A stretch of DNA of 64,000 nt from Pycnopodia helianthoides (Eukaryota; Echinodermata; Asteroidea; Forcipulatida; Asteriidae): contig CM063250.1 of NCBI GenBank assembly GCA_032158295.1, forward strand, positions 441,501 through 505,500, in the 5' to 3' direction. The position numbers were made by a program, and so were the translations under genes. Below the pieces are notes generated by a model. That model ran no database searches. It was not told where the DNA came from and saw only the letters and a program-made list of their open reading frames with translations. Below are positions 1-9,297 of this stretch, piece by piece (the first letter of the stretch is position 1; every line of letters begins with the position of its first letter).

Positions 1-25
1 CAACGTAAGATCGTCCTTTGGTTAC

Positions 26-57
26 CATGACAACAGACCCTTCTCAATGGACGCCAT
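26..57 (-). CDS. Candidate first coding exon, unidentified
   Basis: On the minus strand the context AAGATGGCG is a good initiation context. It opens MASIEKGLLS and then meets a possible GTAACC splice donor. The stretch is richer in G+C than its surroundings, as 5' exons often are. If read through without splicing, the frame stops two codons later. The segment is only 32 bases long, so the call rests on the ATG context and one splice signal. It could be chance. No product is recognised. Confidence 0.18.
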
Positions 58-203
58 CTTGGAATATTACGAACACCACAACAATGCATCAACCTCTAAA
101 TCCTAATTAATTAAAGACCAATGTATGTGTCATTGGCTACTAGTAATATAACACACTGTAAATTACCAGAAACAAAATCTCTAAAATATAAAAAAAAAAA
201 TAC

Positions 204-308
204 CTTATCATAGTTGGAATGTAAATTACTTGTTCCTCCTTGCACAGCAATCGTCATGATGCCATTAACATAAAGAACCACCAGATCCACTCTAGTCAAT
301 ACATCCAA
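204..308 (-). CDS. Candidate internal exon, unidentified
   Basis: The minus-strand frame reads LTRVDLVVLYVNGIMTIAVQ and on through GGTSNLHSNYDK, then meets a GTATTT donor-like junction at 203. Residue composition is protein-like, alternating hydrophobic and polar. An in-frame TGA lies just upstream of 308, so any true acceptor must lie within the last few codons; the AG in tgactag near 295 is one possibility but has a weak pyrimidine tract. I do not recognise the family. The donor is not strong, so a chance open frame is quite possible. Confidence 0.22.
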
Positions 309-309
309 G

Positions 310-1118
310 TTCCTTCATACACAATTTTCCGGTTTCCACAAACGAGGCAGTTACACTCAAGATGAGCAGAAATATACACATCAGCACAATAACGAAGAGC
401 TTTTAGCCCATTAGTGCTTTATTTGGGTTTTTTATATAAGCAGCATTCTTTTGATCCTGCGTAATCAACGTCAATGTTTCACAGTAGGGAAAGAAAAAAC
501 ACAGTATCAAATATATAGGGAGCTATCAAATCCATCCTATCCCACTGTGATCTCATCCAACATGCATCCTGATGGGCATTTTAGAAGGGGGGAGCAATTA
601 GCAGAAAGACTGATCACACATCTCAATATAACAAGACACTGCTGACTGTCTGTGATGCTCTGTTACCATTAGAAACATAATGGGATGTTCATGAAGTAAC
701 GTTGTCGTTGGCAGCCGTAGTAATATATAGACCTGATATTCAACAAAGCAGCATGAGCAGGTTCTGGGCTGGCTGGTAACAGATATGCATCTAAATTGTC
801 ACAAACCATGAATACTTAAACATTTTAGTATTTGAGTTCCTCAATAATACTTTTACAGGTCAGTGGGTTTGTCGTAGACCATTTTGAACATGTGTGTGCA
901 TAATGTTTTTTGTTTTATATATGCTTCCTGAAGGTCATATCACAATTACCTGACAATAGGACCATTATGGGCAGGTTCTGCAGCTGCCTGGATCCTTTAT
1001 GAAAAAACTGTATTGTCTGTTGTCACAACATTATAATACCTTATTGATTGTTCTTTCACATTTAATGTACATTCTATTATGCATTTGATGTTTAGACACT
1101 TGTTCAGGGACATTTCCA
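310..1118. other. A+T-rich stretch, no gene seen
   Basis: Short unsupported open frames only. A motif of the type atgggcaggttctgcagctgcctgg near 965 resembles the stretch near 752 (gagcaggttctgggctggctgg), a weak local duplication. Confidence 0.6.
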
Positions 1119-1168
1119 TGGGGGAGGGGGAGGGGGAGGGGGGAGGGGGAGGGGGCGGGGGAGGGAGA
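1119..1168 (+). repeat. (GGGGGA)n G-rich simple repeat
   Basis: About 50 bases of runs of four to six G separated by single A or C. The plus strand could form G-quadruplexes. The minus-strand proline/serine frame across it is only a translation of the repeat. Confidence 0.9.
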
Positions 1169-1436
1169 ATCTTGACTATTGTATGAGATTACATTGCTCC
1201 AAAAATTATTACAGAACAAAATGACCTACACCGAGAGCTCACAAGAGGTTTTGAACTTCTGTTGAATTATTTGTAAGTAAACAAAATAATTGAATCTTGC
1301 TGTCAAGAGAAGAATATGCAGGATGGGAGTCTAGTCAAGTCCAGAGGGATACTCAGGTCTGGGCAATATCTTATCCTTATCTCCACAAATTACATTATGT
1401 CAAATTATTTTCATTTATTTGGTATTCTTTCATTAA

Positions 1437-1510
1437 TTCTTAAATAAGAATATTAATAACAACAACAAAAATACAAAATAATCATCATAATAATGATAAT
1501 AAATATAATG
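1437..1510 (+). repeat. A/T-rich trinucleotide microsatellite
   Basis: Imperfect AAT/AAC repeats (aataacaacaac, atcatcataataatgataat). Nothing else is seen from 1,170 to about 1,900. Confidence 0.7.
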
Positions 1511-1913
1511 GACATTTATCTTGCGTTGGTATTTGCCATTTTTGATGTAAATGCCACATGAACATTATTACCTAAGTCATTAGACCCTTTATTTCATTCT
1601 TTAAACTATCTCAGCTCCCTGGGGAGTATACATCCTGTGCTGCCAAGTATGTAGCACACTAAGCTAAATCAATCACAAGAACCATCTCTGCCCTCACAGA
1701 TACCCATTGACTACTTGATGAAGAGAAGCAATTATAGTTAAAGGTATAGGGTCATATTTTGGTGATGACCCCATAAAGAAATTGTGCAATTTCTATCTGA
1801 AAGCTTACTTGTTAATAAGATGGCTATGTAAGCACCCTGCAAAATTGTTTTGTCTGAAATGCTCCTGTTAATTGGAAATCAATATAAGTACTTTTTGAAT
1901 CTCCAAAACTTAC

Positions 1914-2091
1914 CTCAAGGTCAGTTTTGGAGGCTTAAACTTCCTTGGTGTCTGTTTGTGAATGCTGCGGCTGGAGATGCAGTTGGTACCCGTGTCACCT
2001 CGTTAAATGTGGATATGGGTTCGATGTTCTTGCTAAAAAGGTCTTGACAGTTTCTGGCTGTTTTCTCAACAATTATAGACACTGTATTCAG
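1914..2091 (-). CDS. Candidate exon or repeat-derived open frame, 56 codons then stop
   Basis: Minus strand. An acceptor-like gtttcag ends at 2092 and a strong GAG|GTAAGT donor follows 1914. Between them one frame runs LNTVSIIVEKTARNCQ..., then FNEVTRVPTASPAAAFTN, and stops (TGA at 1921-1923) seven bases before the donor. A stop so close to a junction would make it a last coding exon with a spliced 3' UTR, or a noncoding exon. The first base is in phase 0, which matches the end of the candidate exon at 2566-2601. The same DNA could instead be an old dispersed repeat, since the sequence style resembles echinoderm repeats I have seen. No family is recognised. Confidence 0.25.
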
Positions 2092-2180
2092 CTGAAACTT
2101 TCACAGGTGACTTATATTGTATCTTTGTTGATAAATCAACGGTATGTTCAGTTGACAAAAACCAATCTATGATCATTTCC

Positions 2181-2297
2181 TATAAGTGTCTTGCTCAAGG
2201 ACACAAGTGTCATGACCAGGATTCAAACCCACAACCCGATGACTTTAGTTACCAGAACTTGAGCCTGATGCACTGGACCGCTCGGTCATGACGCGCC
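2181..2297 (-). mobile_element. tRNA-derived SINE fragment
   Basis: Read on the minus strand it has a tRNA-like head: an A-box-like gagcggtccagtgcatcagg, then a B-box-like gggtttgaatcc. After that comes ccttgagcaagacactt, a body motif that recurs on the plus strand at about 26,996. Two copies in opposite orientation with the same head and body support a SINE family with an RNA polymerase III-type head. Confidence 0.65.
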
Positions 2298-2565
2298 ATT
2301 TAAATCAATGCACTCTAATTTACGTACTTGGAGGAAAACAATGTGAAACCAGTCATGACTTTTTGAAAATCATGACAGATGAGATTTAATGTATCAGTAA
2401 ATTGTCCCCCCTCAAAAAAAAAAAACCAACACTTCAATACAATTAGCAACAATTTTAGGAAGACAAAATTGCTTTCTACAATTATTTTAATTATGAAATC
2501 GTCAATACTGTAAATCTATAATGTACAAAAGTTAAACAGGAAAAAACTTATTAAGTATACCTTAC

Positions 2566-2601
2566 CTCACTCCCACTCCCTGCCTTTTTCAGCGTAAACA
2601 T
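2566..2601 (-). CDS. Candidate first coding exon (12 codons)
   Basis: Minus strand. ATG in the good context gctaccATG opens MFTLKKAGSGSE and runs straight into a strong GAG|GTAAGG donor after 2566. Upstream (2602 to about 2860) the DNA is less A+T-rich than its surroundings, as expected for a 5' leader. The exon ends in phase 0, compatible with the candidate exon at 1914-2091. No protein family can be named from 12 residues. It is one of the better-looking exon starts here but remains unproven. Confidence 0.35.
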
Positions 2602-2860
2602 GGTAGCAGTCTGACGATAACAAGACTGTCGCAAGATCTCCCACACCCGCAGCCAACAGCTTCGTAAAATATGTACCATAGACGTTGTCCTCAAACAGCG
2701 TTAAGAGGTACACTGATTTGCAGCGAGAACTGTCTCTATCTCCTACAAGTCTTGTCAGTGCACTTTATTTAGGCTGCACGACTGTGGTAAATTCTTCCTT
2801 GTCAAGTAGAGTGGAGCATGGCGACGATGGAATATGACAAGTTTAGATGTTGCTCTGATG
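2602..2860 (-). promoter_or_regulatory. Possible 5' leader / promoter-proximal region
   Basis: Higher G+C than its flanks, lying directly upstream of the candidate start codon at 2599-2601 on the minus strand. No TATA box or initiator is convincing. The call rests on position and composition only. Confidence 0.2.
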
Positions 2861-3909
2861 TACAACGACCAGCAAAACACTGATGATGCCAGACCAGAAG
2901 GTCATCTACAAACAAAGCTATGATTCTTGAGCTACATGAAGACCCCCTGGATACCACAAACATGACAAAGTGTGGTACTAGAGGACATTACTCTCAAAGA
3001 GTTTCTCTAAAAGAAGGAAAACATAAAAGTTGACAGAATCCAGAGTTGGTGTCCTGATACATCAACAGCTCATGTCTGTCATTCCAGTGTGCAATCTATG
3101 AACACTCAGACTCTGCTTAAGAGATTGAAACAAACCGCATTCTGAAACCAACATACAGGAACAAGTACAGTAATGACATGACGCACATGATGGAATCCCA
3201 CTAGTCTACTGATAATGCAAATCCAAAGATGTCTCGCCAACTTTACCTTCTGTAATTGGAGAGATGATTCTACAATCCAACGGTGAAAAATACAAAATGC
3301 AGTGATTTTGCCATACAATCAAGCTTTCTATAAACTATTTATACTTTGTAATGTTGGCACAGCTGGGTATTTTATTTCAATTAATGGAAGTCTTCCATGA
3401 AGCTCAGGAAAATCTCTGCTTACACACAAGAAAACCAAGACAAAGATTCATCAAAATTATCCACAAAACATTAGTCGTTATTGAACGACCAGCAGCAGGT
3501 CTAGTTGTGTAAATAAAAAACTGAAACCTAGTCAAAGGGAAGAGCTGTGAATTTCTTTTGATTGCCAATGATTCAAGGTAATGTATCAATGGGTAGTCGT
3601 TCATCTTAAATGCTATCAAGCAGGGCATAGAAAAATGCTTCTCAAAGAATTTAGCTCAACTCGGTAATGGTTTTATCAGAGAGTGAGAAAAGTAATTGTT
3701 TTAACATTGAACACATCCACATTTTTAGCTAGCTTGAGAATTGCGTTGGATTGTAGAAAAATATTGGATTTTTCTGAACTCCATTCAAAGTTATTTTTCT
3801 TCCTAAATATATTTTCTTTTTCAAACTTTCTGACCAGGACAATATACTAAAATTCTACAACGTTTCCTTACTCCTCTAGCACCAACAAAGACATATTTTC
3901 TCCATTCAC
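2861..3909. other. No gene seen
   Basis: A+T-rich with only short open frames on both strands. No repeat structure was recognised. Confidence 0.6.
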
Positions 3910-4553
3910 TTAAAGGAACACGTTGCCTTCAAACCTCATGAAATTTTACTGTTTGGAGGTGTTCCTTATACTTATTAAGAGTTGTTCTTGCAATAAAACA
4001 CCTTTAATGTGTTATAATTAGTGAATGGTAATTGTACGAGAACCCTGTCTTCGCGTCGTCTACTGTACTGCAGCATGCAGGGGGAGGTCTATGGGTGGTA
4101 TGGCCGCGGGGTTTTGCTGCCTTTGGTATGTCCCTGGACGCCCGGACGGACCGAGACGTGGGGACTTTCTACTTAATTATTTAACATATGTTTTTTCTTT
4201 CTTTTTTCATTCATTTATATACTGGATATTTATTGGAATACAATAAACAGATGGTAATCGTAACATTTTTAATAAAATAATTGCTCAGTCGTAGTTCAAC
4301 AGCTGCGACTGGAAATAAGACTAATAGAATTTGTCCGCCATTTATGGGAGTCAAAATCTTGACTCTCATAAATGGCGCAGCGTTTTGTTTCGCGAAAGTT
4401 ATCAAAAGCGAAGCATTTCTAAGGCACGTTTGTGTGGATAATTATATTTTACTTTTTAAACATCTTTCTGACCGTGCTCATTATACATCAAACGCTTTTT
4501 ATAGCCCAAAAGCGCACAACAGCGCCCAACCCGTAGGCAACGTGTTCCTTTAA
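3910..4553. mobile_element. TTAA-flanked inverted-repeat element (MITE)
   Basis: The ends are exact inverted copies: ttaaaggaacacgttgcct at 3910-3928 and its reverse complement at 4535-4553. Both termini carry TTAA, so a TTAA target duplication (piggyBac-like) or a shorter TA/TWA duplication is possible. An inner near-perfect palindrome lies at 4336-4377. The left half (about 4030-4170) is G+C-richer and does not mirror the right half, so the copy looks like a foldback element carrying unrelated or diverged left-hand sequence. It encodes no transposase. I recall closely similar ends as a common sea-star repeat, but this is unverified. Confidence 0.75.
4336..4377. repeat. Near-perfect palindrome inside the TTAA element
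   Basis: cgccatttatgggagtcaa, a four-base loop, then the inverse with one mismatch. It would form a strong 19-bp hairpin. Confidence 0.9.
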
Positions 4554-4652
4554 ATCCTTAGTAAAAAGACTCAATTCAATCCAAAAGCTCAACAATAGTT
4601 GGAGAACAAACAATGTGCACAGATATTTTTAGAAGGATCTACTAGAATAGCA

Positions 4653-4777
4653 GGGCTCAATTTGATAGAGCTGCTTAAGCACAAAAAGTAGCTAAGCACA
4701 ACAAAATTACGCTTAGCAGAAAGCAGAAAATTGTTCTGCGATATTTTCTGCTTAGCCAGCTCTATGAAATTGGGCCC
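4653..4777. mobile_element. gctaagca-type MITE, compact copy A
   Basis: Inverted ends: gggctcaatttgatagagct at the left and a matching ...agctctatgaaattgggccc at the right, with gcttagc motifs inside. Related copies are at 17,551-17,665, 49,667-49,809 and 54,098-54,270. The minus-strand open frame here (VVLSYFLCLSSSIKLSP) is a translation of the repeat. Confidence 0.7.
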
Positions 4778-4999
4778 AGAATGATTACCCAAGGCGATGT
4801 CGTAACACAAACAATTATTTGAAAACACAAAATTGCACCATCTTCAGGCAGAAATATAACAATAATTGAATTATATCCCCTAACAGATATCAAGCTTGAT
4901 CCAATTCATAAACATTCTATTGATGAAACAATAACAACATATGGCAACACATCTTGTGCTGAAATTTTCCAGTAAAAAAGTCAAGATGCTAAATCCAAC

Positions 5000-5130
5000 T
5001 CAGATATTAGCCGAGTACTGCATTCCATCAAGTTCTTCATGAGCAATATAACATGATGATGAGGTTTTAATGTAGTTCAATGTAGGCACTACCGGCTGTT
5101 TAATCGTTGGCATTTGCAGTTCTGCCGCAT
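5000..5130 (-). CDS. Candidate terminal coding exon
   Basis: Minus strand. A good acceptor (cattttacag) precedes 5130. The frame then runs AELQMPTIKQPVVPTLNYIK, continues through SCYIAHEELDGMQYSANI, and stops at 5000-5002. Starting with two bases of a split codon, it is phase-compatible with the exon candidate at 5954-6000. The same frame is also open upstream to about 5,300 and includes WTCFLSWAELYEWSKCSQYY, so a longer exon with another acceptor (for example after cacaaag near 5221) is an alternative. No AATAAA is visible soon after the stop. The composition is protein-like, but I recognise no family. Confidence 0.33.
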
Positions 5131-5239
5131 CTGTAAAATGGGCATGCTCAAGTTTGTAATACTGTGAGCATTTAGACCACTCGTAAAGTTCTGCCCAACT
5201 AAGAAAACAAGTCCACTTGTCTTTGTGATCCATCACAAC

Positions 5240-5953
5240 AAATATTTGTATACATCTCCAAAACGAACACAGTATGTCACAGATAAGGTAGCATTGGTAA
5301 CATAGTCATTTTGTAACCTAAATGGTGAAAAATCAAATCATTTTATTGAAAGAAAAAAATCCCTGAAAAATTTTTTGTTCAAAAAGACTACAATTTCTGG
5401 GTTTAGATTGAAACAAATGTCATATCTAATATGCTCATTCTATGTACATTTCTATAAAAATGAACACAAGCAATCTGAATACAATTTCATTTGGTTTGTT
5501 TAACAACTCATTATTGATTCAAAGCAAGTCAAAGACACCCATAATAGATGCAAAGCCAACATTACCAATGCTGCACAACATATCGCAACACAAATATGCA
5601 AGATATCGTCCATATTGAATGTCAAACACTTGCTAAGTCCTTCGTCATCGACACCGTACTTGTACATTCACTACAGTTGTCTCATCCTGTGCAGGAGAAT
5701 ACAAGTGATGTTGACACAGCAGACGTGCCGAACAAGGTCCCATGCGTTGTCACACCAGGCCCCAGGATCACATTGTACTGACACTAGATATCATTCCATA
5801 ACGAACATCACATCATAGAAAATTTCCGATCAGAAAAACGGATGCCTAGTCATCAGAGAAAAACCAGCACCTCTGTTGACAAGTCAAACAAAAGCTCTCC
5901 TACCAAAGACAAAAAACTAAATGTTGTTGCAGAATCTCCATGAAAACTTGTAC
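5240..5953. other. No supported gene
   Basis: Two overlapping plus-strand open frames of 65-77 codons (5548-5818) lack splice or start support. The stretch 5600-5790 is somewhat richer in G+C, but no exon boundaries were convincing. Confidence 0.5.
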
Positions 5954-6000
5954 CTGTCTTCTGAGGCAAGCTGCTGGAGACATGCAGACTGAAGCATAAT
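5954..6000 (-). CDS. Candidate internal exon (47 nt)
   Basis: Minus strand. Acceptor gttgtacag precedes 6000 and donor GACAG|GTACAA follows 5954. Two frames are open. In phase with the candidate exon at 6150-6230 it reads LCFSLHVSSSLPQKT; in phase 0 it reads IMLQSACLQQLASED. The acceptor has an A-run rather than a good pyrimidine tract, which lowers confidence. Nothing identifies the product. Confidence 0.25.
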
Positions 6001-6149
6001 CTGTACAACACATTTTTTTGAAGGCAGTTTTTATCCCAAAGCATTGTGTAAGCCGTAAATCCTTCACACAAGAACTAAAATAACTGGAGAAGTTGCACTA
6101 CTTACTCTCATCTAATCAATCTCACATTCCTCTTCTGACAATGACTTAC

Positions 6150-6230
6150 AACATTTCCATCCACATCATATTGTAACATGAGAATAACCTAGCCACAACG
6201 AGCCCCCAAAAATTGTTTGAACGACACTCC
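6150..6230 (-). CDS. Candidate internal exon (81 nt)
   Basis: Minus strand. A strong acceptor (gtatatttcag) precedes 6230 and a strong donor (GTT|GTAAGTC) follows 6150. Only one frame is open across the whole interval: ECRSNNFWGLVVARLF, then SCYNMMWMEM, beginning with one base of a split codon and ending with two. This phase fits the end of the 7208-7245 candidate and the start of 5954-6000. A shorter alternative using an AG at 6189 would read VILMLQYDVDGNV in phase 0. Family unknown. The splice signals are among the best in the window. Confidence 0.35.
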
Positions 6231-7207
6231 CTGAAATATACAAAGCCAGAACTGTTGCTTTCCTCTCACAATTCAACATCCATGCCAGGGCATCAGAAGT
6301 GAAATAAAAAATTTAAACTCAGCAGATGACACAACGCCAATGCCACATTGCTCGTCCAAAATCTCCGGGGGTGGATGCCTATTGCATTCTTGCCTTGATC
6401 AATTGGTGGATTCTGTTGCAGTTAAAGCTCAGGACACCAGGAATAAATTTGAACCAGCTACGATCAGCAGAATGACAAACACAATCCTCCAGAGAGATGT
6501 ACCTTCTAACTGCAGTAAATAAATTGTGTTGGACTCTACAAATTGAATTTACTGAATATTGCCAGCATATATATCAATACGGAAACACTATGGATTGACT
6601 CATCTGACATTGTTATTATTGACACTGCCAGTACATTTAGTTCCATGCTTTTTTTGTACTGTGTTCACAATAATAACAATAACAATAAGGTCACAAAACT
6701 TCCTGATTCATTACCTTTCCTTGAACAGACATGAGGATTAAAACCTTCATAAATTATTAATTATTTTCCAGGATTACTTGTTTACCTTTCCAGTAATTGA
6801 AGTTTTTTGTCGCTTGACGAAAAGTTATTATCTTAGCTCATATGTAATTTTCTTGAATAAAAAAGATTAATTTAAAAAATGAAGAAAAAAAACATGCTCA
6901 AAAATGCATCATCATTCATTCAAATTTTATGGTCTTCATTGAATGTACTGAAAAATTAGCACATGAACTTTTCCTCATATTGAGTAAAACAAAAGAGGGT
7001 TTTGAAGGCAGTTTTGAGATACTACAATTTTATAGATTATTCATTTTCTCAAAGATTACAGAACTGCCAACAGAAACATTTCCATAAAGATGTGAAATTT
7101 GCATTTGGGATAAGAATGTTATTTGTGTTTTTAACACAGCAGTGAACGGTTAAAACACACATAAATAAGATTTCCATATAAGATGAGTACTTGTAAGAAT
7201 ACCTTAC
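6231..7207. other. No gene seen
   Basis: A+T-rich, with a short (AATAAC)n stretch near 6,670-6,690. Small open frames have no support. Confidence 0.6.
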
Positions 7208-7245
7208 CTAGTGAGCTCTTGCAAAAACAACTTGTAATCTTGTAC
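7208..7245 (-). CDS. Candidate internal exon (38 nt)
   Basis: Minus strand. Acceptor tttttgtttgaag precedes 7245 and a strong donor CTAG|GTAAGG follows 7208. The phase-0 frame reads VQDYKLFLQELT and leaves two bases (AG) that would join the single base opening the 6150-6230 candidate. Upstream, the phase-0 end of the 11,470-11,523 candidate also fits. The short length means an open frame is not itself significant; the matched phases and signals are the reason for listing it. Confidence 0.3.
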
Positions 7246-8162
7246 CTTCAAACAAAAACTTCATGCTGGATGTTTTATAAGAACCCAAACGAGTAGAACA
7301 GACATCATCCAACGTGATTCTACTTCAGTCCTTGGATTATGGTCCAACATTGAGACTCCACATCGAATCTTTACCAAGACAAAAAATCCTAATCATCACC
7401 AACCTTCGTTAAGTACTACATGAAGATTAAATCAATGATCAGCTATTTTCAGTATTTTTGAAGTTACGACTTTGATTTCCATTGGAGAGAAACATCACAA
7501 GAACAGTCCAACCTCAAACGAAATAGAGAAGGCTACATGAAACTGATCCTCCAAACCATTTTAAATATTGTTAATTTCCATCAAGGGAACATTAAGCCAC
7601 AAAGAAAAGTACTGAAACCGTCAAAACTGCAAATCACATTTGATCACGGAATCGTTGAAATTCAAGCCATTTTCATCTCCATTAGGACAGCATTAGTTTC
7701 AATCCGTAAGGCTCAGAAATTCACAATGAACGGAAAAAATAATGATCTGCGTGACGGTTGTAGGAATCAGAAAAAAGCCAATTACACCCAGTGGATTATT
7801 TCCAAGGCCAATCTGTTGATCAAATCACACAATTTCCAATCTTGAACTCTGAGAAATTTTAATCACAAGTGATGGCAACCCACCGGAGCAACAAGACAAA
7901 CACAAATCTTGTGCATAGTGTGTGTGTAAACCTGACGACAGGAACATCGGTGCGGAAGATGAAGAGTCCTTTCCCCTCGGGTTAATTCATTTTGTGAAAA
8001 GATGCGATCTGATGAACTCCTCCCTCTGGATCAATTCATCTCAGGAAAGCAATTCTCCGGGAGGCAGCAGCTGATGAGATGTGCCAAGAATTACAGTTCT
8101 TTGAAATACATCAGATGAAGAAAAAAAAAATCAAACATCTGGAAAAGATCTACAGAGAGTGA
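7246..8162. other. Unsupported 102-codon open frame, otherwise no gene seen
   Basis: A plus-strand ATG frame at 7537-7845 (MKLILQTILNIVNFHQGN...) is one of the longer non-repeat frames, but it has no splice context, no recognisable domain and K/I/N-rich A+T-driven composition. The part from 7,900 to 8,160 is richer in G+C and could be a leader for the candidate exon that follows. Confidence 0.4.
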
Positions 8163-8200
8163 ATGGCGGAAAGCAGGCGATTGGCGTCTGATATTCCGAG
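8163..8200 (+). CDS. Candidate first coding exon (plus strand)
   Basis: ATG followed by G opens MAESRRLASDIP and reaches a strong CCGAG|GTGAGA donor at 8200/8201. The upstream 250 bases are less A+T-rich than the surroundings, consistent with a 5' leader. The base at -3 is not a purine, which weakens the start. It would end in phase 2. No downstream partner is certain: the acceptor at 13,070 is the nearest good one on this strand. Product unknown. Confidence 0.28.
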
Positions 8201-9124
8201 GTGAGAAGATTGACGAGGGTTTCCTCACCTATGGCCTGTCGGATGAAACCTTAGCACATTATAATGAGACACAAATTAGACTGCAGAGTCCTTCCTTTGG
8301 GTTTGGTCGTAATACTTCAGTCTTTGTTGATCTTAAGACTAACGACGACTGTCTTCCTCTCCAATGAAAAGCTCAAATGTACAACCAGCAACTTGACTCA
8401 TGGCAGTCTATGTCACACAGTAGATGTTTATACAGGGGAAAAAAGTAGGCAGTAATTTGATGCAGCCCCCCCCCCCTGCCGAAAAGAAAATACATATTTT
8501 CAATATTGATTTTGAATATTTAAGTAGGAAAAAATGTTACAAGATTTGATTCAAGCAACCTGTTCCAGAAACTGCTGGTCATGAAACTGCGACATTGTCA
8601 AAAGTAGCTATTACTATAATCTGTACGACGAAGTCCCGTGAAGTCATTTTTGTGGCATACAGGGCGTCTAGATTCCTAACAGTTGGCTAAAGTGCCTCAT
8701 CTTGCACATCCCAAAACAAACAAGAATATTCCATCGCTGTAACCCAGTCCCTCTCATTTGAAATTCTACAACGCTCACCGAGTCAAAATAAACACAATGG
8801 AGTGAGGACTTGCACACGTCTGTCATTTCTCATAATCTCACCATACAGTTTAAAAGAATTTATATTATATGAAGTCAGCCAATGTTTACATAATGTGCAG
8901 TATGCAAACCTAAATTAAGCCAATATTTACCTACATATGCAACCACAAACTCTGCCCAAATATTAACTTGTGTTTTTTTTTCTATGACAATACTACAGAC
9001 CGTATACTGGTTAATCATGGCATGAAGTGCAGATATTCAGACTTGATGAATAAATAACTACTCAAACAAAGATAACAATAGATGAAGGCAGTTTGCTATA
9101 CAGGTAAGCATCGCTTCCACTTCC
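8201..9124. other. No gene seen
   Basis: A+T-rich; a C10 run at about 8,466-8,475. Nothing else recognised. Confidence 0.6.
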
Positions 9125-9297
9125 TCATCTGAGCTCGTCCAACTTAATCCAGGTTTCACTTTTCAAATACTCCATCCAGAAAATGCCTTGTCTGATGCAG
9201 TTAAAAATAGGTTCCTCTCGATACTGATACCTTGCACAGCAACAACGGCCTTTAAGTACGGCATTCAAGGCACAACCTTGTTGTTCAATCACAGAGG
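9125..9297 (-). CDS. Candidate coding segment with stop
   Basis: Minus strand. After an acceptor-like tttgattttag the frame reads SVIEQQGCALNAVLKG and on to RQGIFWMEYLKSETWIKL, then DELR and a stop at 9125-9127. The composition is protein-like and the stop is natural-looking, so this could be a terminal exon. An internal donor (GCAAG|GTATCAG) offers a shorter internal exon. Its phase does not follow directly from the neighbouring minus-strand candidates, so it may belong to another transcript or be chance. Family unknown. Confidence 0.25.

Noticed and set aside
7537..7845. 102-codon plus-strand ORF
   Set aside because: Composition follows the A+T bias (K, I, N), with no domain and no exon signals; kept only as a note.
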